Assembly (NCBI RefSeq): GCF_012933655.1
Contig: NZ_JABBJJ010000066.1
Span: forward strand, 1-43,734
Source: Pyxidicoccus fallax
Lineage (GTDB): Bacteria; Myxococcota; Myxococcia; Myxococcales; Myxococcaceae
Direction of reading: 5' to 3'
Length of the DNA: 43,734 nt
Under the pieces are notes generated by a model. The model saw nothing but the letters and a program-made list of their open reading frames with translations. It was not told where the DNA came from and made no database searches. The stretch's first letter is position 1, and each line of letters begins with the position of its first letter. The position numbers and the translations under genes are program-made. This document shows positions 1 to 43,734 of this stretch, piece by piece.

Positions 1-796
1 CCGCCACCCGGGCCTCGCGCAGCGCCGCCGCCCCGCCCGTCCACCGACTCTCCAAGCGTGGACCCATGCGGGACGAAAGCACCGCTCGTGCGAACTCCCG
101 GACCACCGGCTCCATTTCGGGCCTCTGGGTAGCAGGACCCACCACCAACACCCACCCGCGCTCCGTCTCCACCCGCCGGATGCTGCCCTCGGCGTCGAGC
201 AGATTAACCACCACTCGCAGGGCGGGCTTGCCTTCCGGCAGTCCCAGGAGTCGGGCCGCCTGTTGAATGGGCGCATCCAACATTGGCAGCCAGGCCCTCT
301 GTTCCGCGCGGTACAGGTCCAGGGTGTCCGCGCGCAGCTCCGCCACCGGCCACTCCGCCTCCACCTGGGCCAGCAGCGCCTCCAGTCCGTCCAGGCTCCG
401 GGCCGCCCCGGACGCCTGCGGGCCGCCGAGCAGCCGCGCCAGGTAGGCCTCCAGCGGCACGGGGTGGGCGTCGAAGAAGGCCTGGGCCCGGGCGAGCACC
501 GCGGGAGAGGCCGTCACCAGCGCCTCGCGCACGCGGGTGCGGGCCGGGCCGTAGCGGTATGCGGGCACCGGGTGCTCGCGGTACCGCGGGCCCGCGTCGT
601 ACCCGAGCCGGTTCAGCAGGGCGAACAGGGTGAAGACGCGGACATCCGCGCGGACCTCCAGCCCCGCCGCGGTGTACACGCTGGAGAACCAGTCCTCCGC
701 CGGGGCCGACGCCACGGGGGCCGGAGCGCGCGTCTGCGCGTACACGGGCCCGGAAGCTCCGAGCAGGCTGAAGATGGCCAGGAGGTGGGCACGCAT
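1..796 (-). CDS. Exported protein of unknown function, 3' end outside window
   Basis: An open minus-strand frame begins at the ATG at 794-796 and runs without a stop to the window edge (265 codons). The first 20 or so residues form a classical Sec signal peptide: MRAH, then a hydrophobic stretch, then a likely signal peptidase I site after VYA before QTRAP. The rest is soluble-looking, rich in Ala, Arg and Leu, with no transmembrane segment. I do not recognise the family. A short stretch (VRVFTLFALLNRLGYD) faintly resembles the start of DUF4932-type secreted proteins, but this is only an impression. It lies 27 nt below the cyclic-nucleotide-binding gene and is probably co-transcribed with it. 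The start fits the signal peptide; the ribosome binding site is weak. Codon use matches the neighbours. Confidence 0.72.
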   Translation of the reverse strand, partial: MRAHLLAIFSLLGASGPVYAQTRAPAPVASAPAEDWFSSVYTAAGLEVRADVRVFTLFALLNRLGYDAGPRYREHPVPAYRYGPARTRVREALVTASPAVLARAQAFFDAHPVPLEAYLARLLGGPQASGAARSLDGLEALLAQVEAEWPVAELRADTLDLYRAEQRAWLPMLDAPIQQAARLLGLPEGKPALRVVVNLLDAEGSIRRVETERGWVLVVGPATQRPEMEPVVREFARAVLSSRMGPRLESRWTGGAAALREARVA

Positions 797-823
797 TCCG
801 TGCCCGACGCTAGCACGACCCCG

Positions 824-1294
824 TCAGACGGCCGGCGCCTTTCCAACCAGCGTGCGCAGCATGTCCCGGTTGTCGCGCGCCTTCTGCCCGAAGTAGCTGA
901 CGATGCCCATCAGCAGCTTCACGCAGGCCTGCGGCTTGGAAGCCAGAAGCTTCTGGAAATCCGAGGCTCGAATCTCCAGGGCGGACACGTCGGTGACGGC
1001 GGTGGCGGTGCACAGCCGCTCGCCCTTCTGGACGAGGGCCAGCTCGCCGAGGGGCTCTCCGGCGCCCACCTCGCCCAGGGGCACGTCCTCGCCCGAGGCG
1101 CTCCTGGCGCTCAGGCGCACGGTGCCCTCGCCGACGATGAGGAGCGACTCGCCCGTCTTGCCCTCGGCGAACAGAGTGGTTCCCTTGGGGAAGGCCCGAG
1201 CCACCGCCACTCCGGCGAAGATCTGGATGCCGGTATCGGTGAACCCCTTGAAGATCGGGCACGCCTTGAGCGTGGTCGCGGGCACGAGAGCCAT
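824..1294 (-). CDS. Small cyclic nucleotide-binding domain protein
   Basis: This 156-residue protein is essentially one cNMP-binding (CAP_ED) beta-barrel. It shows the glycine-rich strand LLIVGEGTVRLSA (51-63), the phosphate-binding-cassette core GELAL (83-87), and an Arg at 93 at or near the place of the phosphate-contacting Arg of CAP. After the barrel there is a helix (residues 112-145) but no HTH, kinase or channel domain, so it is not a CRP-type transcription factor on its own; a stand-alone sensor or partner protein is more likely. The ligand is unknown. The ATG at 1294 is preferred over an upstream in-frame start near 1510 because an AGGAG lies 8 nt upstream and the extension is low-complexity Arg/Gly sequence antisense-like to the previous gene. 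It sits 38 nt after the gamma-carbonic-anhydrase gene, in an apparent operon. Confidence 0.85.
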   Translation of the reverse strand: MALVPATTLKACPIFKGFTDTGIQIFAGVAVARAFPKGTTLFAEGKTGESLLIVGEGTVRLSARSASGEDVPLGEVGAGEPLGELALVQKGERLCTATAVTDVSALEIRASDFQKLLASKPQACVKLLMGIVSYFGQKARDNRDMLRTLVGKAPAV

Positions 1295-1302
1295 GCGGGG
1301 AA

Positions 1303-1307
1303 CTCCT
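1303..1307 (-). promoter_or_regulatory. Ribosome binding site AGGAG of the cNMP-binding gene
   Basis: AGGAG (minus strand) lies 8 nt before the ATG at 1294 and decides that start over longer in-frame options. Confidence 0.7.
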
Positions 1308-1332
1308 AACACGGGGCGCGGGACCCCGCGAG

Positions 1333-1848
1333 TCACCGGCGGACGCGGTGCTCCGCGGCAAGCTGCACGTACCCCTCGGCGGACTTGCGGAGGAACGCCC
1401 GCTCCTCCTCGGTGATGGGCCGCTTCACCTTGGCGGGCGAGCCCACCACCAGGGAGCCCGGAGGCACCTTCGTCCCGGGTGTCAGCAATGCCCCGGCGCC
1501 GATGATGCACTCGTCCCCCACCTCGACGCCGTCCATGAGGATGGCGCCCATGCCGACGAGCACCCGGTTCCCCACCACGCAGCCGTGGAGGATGACGCGG
1601 TGACCCACGGTGACGTCATCGCCCACGTGGGTGGAGTGCTTGTCGGTGGTGACGTGGATGACGGTGAGGTCCTGGATGTTGGTGCGCTGGCCGATGCGGA
1701 TGGGATTGACGTCCCCGCGCACCACGGCGTTGAACCAGACGGAGGAGTCCTCGCCCAGCTCCACGTCGCCGATGACCTGGGCGGAGTCCTCCACGAAGCA
1801 GCTCGGGTGTACGCGGGGGAGCCCCCCGCGGAACGGCCTCAACGCCAT
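1333..1848 (-). CDS. Gamma-carbonic anhydrase family protein (left-handed beta-helix)
   Basis: The 171-residue protein is built of hexapeptide repeats (for example VIGDVELGEDSSVWFNAVV and VTVGHRVILHGCVVGNRV), the left-handed beta-helix of the YrdA/PaaY/CaiE branch of gamma-carbonic anhydrases. Three metal-ligand histidines are visible: H65 (IH), H83 (GH) and H88 (LHG). The RGDVNPIRIG segment (44-53) is the usual Arg-Gly-Asp and nucleotide-like loop of the family. A C-terminal helix (from about 146) would pack along the trimer. The enzyme would hydrate CO2 at a Zn or Fe site, but many members have no proven activity, so the exact reaction is inferred. The ATG at 1848 follows an AGGAGG by 7 nt. 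The longer frame to 2244 is rejected because that part reads antisense-like Arg/Gly sequence overlapping miaB. It lies 44 nt after miaB. Confidence 0.9.
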   Translation of the reverse strand: MALRPFRGGLPRVHPSCFVEDSAQVIGDVELGEDSSVWFNAVVRGDVNPIRIGQRTNIQDLTVIHVTTDKHSTHVGDDVTVGHRVILHGCVVGNRVLVGMGAILMDGVEVGDECIIGAGALLTPGTKVPPGSLVVGSPAKVKRPITEEERAFLRKSAEGYVQLAAEHRVRR

Positions 1849-1855
1849 GAGTAGA

Positions 1856-1861
1856 CCTCCT
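1856..1861 (-). promoter_or_regulatory. Ribosome binding site AGGAGG of the gamma-carbonic anhydrase gene
   Basis: A perfect AGGAGG lies 7 nt upstream of the ATG at 1848 and fixes the start. Confidence 0.8.
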
Positions 1862-1892
1862 GCGCGACGACGGGACGGCGGAGGCGGACGAC

Positions 1893-3281
1893 TCAGGCCT
1901 CCGCGACGACGTGGAACGGCGAGGCGGCGGGAGCCACCGGCAGCGGCTCCACGGTGGGCAGCGACAGCACGGACACCTGGTTGCCGGCGAGCTGGTTGGG
2001 CGTGGCGCGCTCCACCTTCACCTTGACGATGGCGCCCGCGGGGGCGTCGCCGTCGAAGTTGACGGTGCGGTTCTCCGGCGTGCGGCCGAAGCGCTTGGTG
2101 GCGTCGTAGCGCGAGTGGCCCTCCACCAGCACCTCCACCTCGGAGCCCACCAGCGCGGCGGTGATCTCCCCGCTGATCTTCCGCTGCAGCTTCTGCAGGC
2201 GCTCCAGGCGGGCGATCTTCACCTCGTGCGGCACGGGGCCCCACTCGTTCTCACGCAGGGCCGCGCCCGTCTTGGGACGGGGGCTGAAGACGAAGGAGAA
2301 CTGGTTGTCGTAGCGGACCTGCTCGGTCAGCTTCATCGTCATCTCGAACTCTTCCTCGGTCTCTCCGGGGAAGCCCACGATGATGTCGGTGGTGACGGCG
2401 ATGCCCGGCCGCGCGGCGCGCAGCTTCTCCAGCCGCTCCAGGTACTGCACCACGGTGTAGTCGCGGCGCATCATCTTCAGGATGCGGTCGCTGCCGCACT
2501 GCACGGGCAGGTGGAAGTGCGGAGCAATCTTGGGCTGGGTGCGGAAGGCTTCGATCAGCTCGTCGGACAGGTCATGCGGGTGGCTGGTGGTGAAGCGCAC
2601 GCGCTCGATGCCCGGCACCTCGGCGGTGCGCAGGAGCAGCTGGGCGAAGGAGATGCCGCCCGCGTACGAGTTCACGTTCTGGCCGATGAGCGTCACCTCG
2701 CGCACGCCCACCTTGGCCAGGTCGGCGACTTCCACGAGCACATCCGGGAAGGCGCGGCTGACCTCGCGGCCGCGGGTGTGGGGGACGACGCAGAACGAGC
2801 AGACGTTGTCGCAGCCCTTCATCACCGTGACGAACTCGGTGACCTTGCCGCGGGACGTCTCCGGGTCGGCGCGGGGGAAGACGTACTCCTCCGAGTGGAC
2901 GAAGGCGGCCTCCACCACGCGCGCGCGGTCCTCGGAGACGCGGCCGATGATGTCCGGCAGCTTCGCGATGTTGTCGGGGCCGAAGACGAAGTCCAGGTAC
3001 GGCACCTTCTTGAGGAGCTTGTCCTTCTCCTGCTGCGCCACGCACCCGCCCACGCCGATGAGCGCGCCCCGGCTGGCCTTCACCGGCTTGTAGCGGCCCA
3101 GGGCGGACAGCATCTTGTCCTCGGCCTTCTCGCGGATGGCGCAGGTGTTGAGGATGATGAGGTCCGCGTTGTCGGGCACCGGAGTCGGCTCGTAGGACAT
3201 CTTCGCCAGCACCTCGCTCATGCGGAGCGAGTCGTTGACGTTCATCTGGCAGCCGAAGGTGTGGATGAAGTAGCGCTTCAT
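1893..3281 (-). CDS. miaB: tRNA-2-methylthio-N6-dimethylallyladenosine synthase MiaB
   Basis: MiaB is a radical-SAM methylthiotransferase that converts i6A37 to ms2i6A37 in tRNAs reading codons that start with U. The 462-residue length is normal. The N-terminal UPF0004 domain starts with the signature YFIHTFGCQMN and carries the three auxiliary-cluster cysteines C11, C47 (NTCAIR) and C80 (GGC). The radical-SAM CxxxCxxC is C157, C161 and C164 (GCDNVCSFC), followed by PHTRGRE. GQNVNSY and the TSHPHD segment are typical of MiaB. A C-terminal TRAM domain (about 375-435) holds EVLVEGHSR and GRTPENRTVNF. The ATG at 3281 gives the canonical N-terminus. It heads the short operon with the genes below it and is preceded by a 73-nt gap. 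This is a core gene, unrelated to the polyketide cluster. Confidence 0.97.
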   Translation of the reverse strand: MKRYFIHTFGCQMNVNDSLRMSEVLAKMSYEPTPVPDNADLIILNTCAIREKAEDKMLSALGRYKPVKASRGALIGVGGCVAQQEKDKLLKKVPYLDFVFGPDNIAKLPDIIGRVSEDRARVVEAAFVHSEEYVFPRADPETSRGKVTEFVTVMKGCDNVCSFCVVPHTRGREVSRAFPDVLVEVADLAKVGVREVTLIGQNVNSYAGGISFAQLLLRTAEVPGIERVRFTTSHPHDLSDELIEAFRTQPKIAPHFHLPVQCGSDRILKMMRRDYTVVQYLERLEKLRAARPGIAVTTDIIVGFPGETEEEFEMTMKLTEQVRYDNQFSFVFSPRPKTGAALRENEWGPVPHEVKIARLERLQKLQRKISGEITAALVGSEVEVLVEGHSRYDATKRFGRTPENRTVNFDGDAPAGAIVKVKVERATPNQLAGNQVSVLSLPTVEPLPVAPAASPFHVVAEA

Positions 3282-3354
3282 GGGGGAACCCTGAGGAAGA
3301 ACGTGCCCTTATGCGATGGCCGGGGCCGGAATGCAACCCGACGGACGGCCCGGC

Positions 3355-3876
3355 TCATCCCCGACTGAGCAGGCGCGTCAGGCGGGTGTGGAGGTCCAGC
3401 AGCTCCGGCTCGCGGGAGCGCAGCAGGGCCAGGGTGTCCGCGCCGTAGCGGCGGGCCAGGGCCTCGGTGGCGGTCTCCTGCTTCGTCAGCTCCTCGCGGA
3501 GCTTCTCGCGCAGCTCCTCCACCGTGGCGCCCGTCTGGCCCTCGATCTGGCGGAGCTTGTCCTGAAGCTTCTGGGCGGCCCAGCGCCGGCCGCTGAAGGC
3601 ACGGAGGATGGCGGTGCCCTGCTCCGCCTTCTTGGAGTCCAGGCCGGAGGCCGTCAGGGCCTCGGAGTGGGCGCGGACGAGCGCCTCCGTGCCCTTCCCC
3701 GCCTCGGCGTGGGAGACGTAGGTACGCAGGTAGCGGACCAGGGAGTCGAGCAGGGCCCCGTCCACCGGCAGGTACGCCATGCGCAGCGTGCGGTCGTCGG
3801 CGGCGTCCAACTGGGTGGAGCGCTCGAAGTTGGGGACGTCCTGATAGCCAGCGTCGTCGAAGAGGGAGGGTGCCAT
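3355..3876 (-). CDS. Conserved hypothetical helical protein
   Basis: This 173-residue protein has no signal peptide, membrane segment or recognised catalytic motif. The first 60 residues read as a soluble domain (FERSTQLDAADDRTLRMAYL). The middle and C-terminal parts (about 80-165) are strongly charged and helical, with heptad-like LQDKLRQIEG, VEELREKLREELTKQ and LLDLHTRLTRLL, suggesting coiled coil and oligomerisation. It lies 73 nt upstream of miaB and reads the same way, so it may be the first gene of that transcript. I do not recognise the family. The start is the only good ATG; an AGGA lies about 12 nt upstream. Codon use is that of the surrounding genes, which supports a real gene. Confidence 0.75.
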   Translation of the reverse strand: MAPSLFDDAGYQDVPNFERSTQLDAADDRTLRMAYLPVDGALLDSLVRYLRTYVSHAEAGKGTEALVRAHSEALTASGLDSKKAEQGTAILRAFSGRRWAAQKLQDKLRQIEGQTGATVEELREKLREELTKQETATEALARRYGADTLALLRSREPELLDLHTRLTRLLSRG

Positions 3877-3992
3877 GGGAGTTCGTTCCTGCCGCTTCTA
3901 ACAGCCACGAAGCGCGGTTGTACGCCCTACCTGGACTCGAAGGCCCGGCGCGTCAAGCACGGATTTTCCCGCGAGTAATCCCTATTCCACAC

Positions 3993-4019
3993 TCCGGGTG
4001 CGACCTCCGGACACCCGGA
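3993..4019 (-). terminator. Possible transcription terminator hairpin after the acyl-CoA dehydrogenase gene
   Basis: In the 183-nt gap 3877-4059 there is an exact 8-bp inverted repeat, TCCGGGTG (3993-4000) and CACCCGGA (4012-4019), with an 11-nt loop. It lies 40 nt past the stop at 4060, where a terminator of the cluster transcript would be expected. No U-rich tail follows on the minus strand, so intrinsic termination is only possible, not shown. The rest of the gap must hold the promoter of the 3876-miaB operon, but I see no convincing -10 element. Confidence 0.4.
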
Positions 4020-4059
4020 AGGGGCGAGCACGGGCCACGTGCCCGCCCCCTTTCCGCGC

Positions 4060-5220
4060 TCAGGCGCCCTTCTTCGCCATGCCCGGCAGCACGTGCCGGT
4101 GGAAGAGGAGGTCACGCAGGACGTCGTCACCGCCCTCGACGATGGAGACGTAGCGCATGTCCCGCACGAGCTTCCCGATGAGCGAGTCCTCGGTGTAGCC
4201 GAGCCCGCCGAACATCTCCGAGCCCACGCTGGCGATCTTCCAGCCGAGCTGGCCGCAGATCATCTTCGCGACGATGACCGACTTCAGCGACCCGGCGGAC
4301 AGCATCGCGTCCGGCTCGTTGGCGAGCGCGTCGTACTGCCGCGCGGCCGTCTTGCAGGCGCCGCGCATGACCTCGATCTCCATCTCCATCTGACCGAGCT
4401 TCGCCGCGAAGACGTCGTTGCGCAGGAGGGTCCCCTCCTTCAGCGCCTTGTCCTTCGCGTACTCCAGGCACAGGTCGCGGATCCGCCGGGAGATGCCGAT
4501 GGCCGTCGCGGCGATCAACGTCCGGCTGGGGTTCAGCCCCACCTCCAGGATGCGCACGCCATTGGGCTCGAGCGCCGCGTCCAGCGGTACGCGGCAGTCC
4601 TGGAAGCTGACCTGGTAGTTGGCGGAGCCGCGCACGCCAATCACCGGCCAGCGGCGCTCGACCTTCACGCCGGGCAGCGACTTGGGGTTGCGCAGCAGCA
4701 GCGCCTTGAAGCCGGCCGTCTCGTCCGGCGCCTTGGCGATGACCATCCACCAGTCCGCGAAGCCCGCGTTGGTGGAGAAGTACTTCTCCCCGTTGATGAC
4801 GTAGGTGTTGCCGGCGCGCTTCGCGGTCGTCGAGAGGTTGAGCAGCTCGCTGCCCGCGACGCGCTCGCTGCCGAGCGTGGCCGAGGTGATGCCGGCCTCG
4901 CCCATGGGACGCAGGAAGCGCTCCTTCTGCTCGGGGCTGCCGAACAGCGAGACGGCGCTGGAGCCGATGACGGCGATGAAGAGCGTGAAGGCCAGGCCCG
5001 CGTCGCCGTAGGCCAGCTCCTCGACGATGTCGACGCTCTCCTCGAGCGAGAGGCCGTGCCCACCGTAGGCCTTGGGCACCCACCAGTTGGCGAGCCCCAG
5101 GTCCTGGAACTCGGTGTAGCCGCGCACCGGCGGGTTGGGCAGCGAGTCGTACACCTTCTCGTTGCCGAGGACCCGCTCCTTCACGAACTGCTTCACCTGC
5201 GTGATGACTGGACTGGTCAT
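4060..5220 (-). CDS. Acyl-CoA dehydrogenase family flavoprotein linked to the PKS cluster
   Basis: The 386-residue protein has the three-part acyl-CoA dehydrogenase fold: an N-terminal helical domain (LANWWVPKAYGGHGL), a middle beta domain with the FAD/substrate stretch TLGSERVAGSELL and NGEKYFSTNAG, and a C-terminal helical bundle with EMFGGLGYTEDS. The catalytic base is probably E362 in the VEGGDD segment, at the usual IYEG position. Such enzymes make alpha,beta double bonds on acyl-CoA or acyl-ACP. In polyketide clusters they also act in extender-unit supply (FkbI type), but no partner genes for that are in view, so a tailoring or desaturation role is equally open. The gene lies 32 nt after the thioesterase-bearing PKS gene. 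The start is uncertain: ATG 5220 (MTSPVITQ) gives the most natural N-terminus. ATG 5250, or TTG 5256 overlapping the PKS stop, would add 10-12 residues and suggest translational coupling. Confidence 0.9.
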   Translation of the reverse strand: MTSPVITQVKQFVKERVLGNEKVYDSLPNPPVRGYTEFQDLGLANWWVPKAYGGHGLSLEESVDIVEELAYGDAGLAFTLFIAVIGSSAVSLFGSPEQKERFLRPMGEAGITSATLGSERVAGSELLNLSTTAKRAGNTYVINGEKYFSTNAGFADWWMVIAKAPDETAGFKALLLRNPKSLPGVKVERRWPVIGVRGSANYQVSFQDCRVPLDAALEPNGVRILEVGLNPSRTLIAATAIGISRRIRDLCLEYAKDKALKEGTLLRNDVFAAKLGQMEMEIEVMRGACKTAARQYDALANEPDAMLSAGSLKSVIVAKMICGQLGWKIASVGSEMFGGLGYTEDSLIGKLVRDMRYVSIVEGGDDVLRDLLFHRHVLPGMAKKGA

Positions 5221-5252
5221 GGTTTCTTCGAGGCCGTGATGCCCGGCCATCC

Positions 5253-16895
<11,643 letters not shown>

Positions 16896-16899
16896 CGAA

Positions 16900-43734
<26,835 letters not shown>

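Noticed and set aside
824-1510. Longer N-terminal version of the cNMP-binding protein
   Set aside because: The extension overlaps the gamma-carbonic anhydrase gene in another frame and shows no domain; the ATG at 1294 has its own AGGAG.
1333-2244. Longer N-terminal version of the gamma-carbonic anhydrase gene
   Set aside because: The extra 130 or so residues are low-complexity Arg/Gly/Ala sequence overlapping miaB; the ATG at 1848 has a perfect AGGAGG.
3928-3956. TTGACG (3951-3956) followed 17 nt later by CAGGTA as a promoter for the gene starting at 3876
   Set aside because: The -35-like hexamer is good, but the -10 partner matches the consensus at only one position; not enough to call.
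4022-4048. Second GC-rich partial palindrome beside the putative terminator
   Set aside because: Only a 5-bp core stem with mismatched flanks; expected by chance at this GC content.

Overview
The window is about 43.7 kb of very GC-rich DNA with every gene on the minus strand, so transcription runs from high to low coordinates. The long KS-AT-DH-ER-KR modules, a TubC-type docking domain on a hybrid NRPS-PKS protein, and the codon bias (nearly always G or C in third position) suggest a myxobacterium, probably of the Myxococcus/Corallococcus/Archangium/Pyxidicoccus side. This is inferred from style, not from a marker gene.

Positions 43734 to about 4060 hold the 3' part of a modular hybrid polyketide/non-ribosomal peptide cluster. 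Three giant genes follow one another. The first (43734-32916, 5' end outside the window) encodes a KR end plus ACP, a fully reducing methylmalonyl module, and a malonyl module whose reductive loop has decayed. The second (32919-16900, GTG start overlapping the previous stop) encodes docking domain-C-A-PCP, then two KS-AT-DH-ER-KR-ACP modules. The third (16895-5253) encodes KS-AT-KR-ACP, then KS-AT-DH-ER-KR-ACP and a thioesterase. An acyl-CoA dehydrogenase gene (5220-4060) follows closely and is probably co-translated. A weak hairpin near 4000 may end the unit.

The chain is read as: fully reduced methylmalonyl unit; beta-keto malonyl unit; one amino acid with a glycine-like but divergent code; fully reduced malonyl unit; methylmalonyl unit predicted to stay a ketone because its KR lacks the catalytic Tyr; methylmalonyl unit with an A-type hydroxyl; and a last methylmalonyl unit predicted to stay an alpha-methyl enoyl because its ER is degenerate. 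Release is by the C-terminal thioesterase. I predict a beta-ketoamide joined to a C-terminal polypropionate. I cannot name the compound.

Positions 3876 to 1 hold an ordinary chromosomal block: a conserved helical protein, miaB, a gamma-carbonic-anhydrase-like protein, a small cyclic-nucleotide-binding-domain protein, and an exported protein that runs off the window. This marks the downstream edge of the cluster at about 4.0 kb. The longest stretch without a gene is 183 bases (3877-4059). I saw no RNA genes, insertion sequences, CRISPR arrays or attachment sites. Large near-duplicate module and AT segments are the only repeats.
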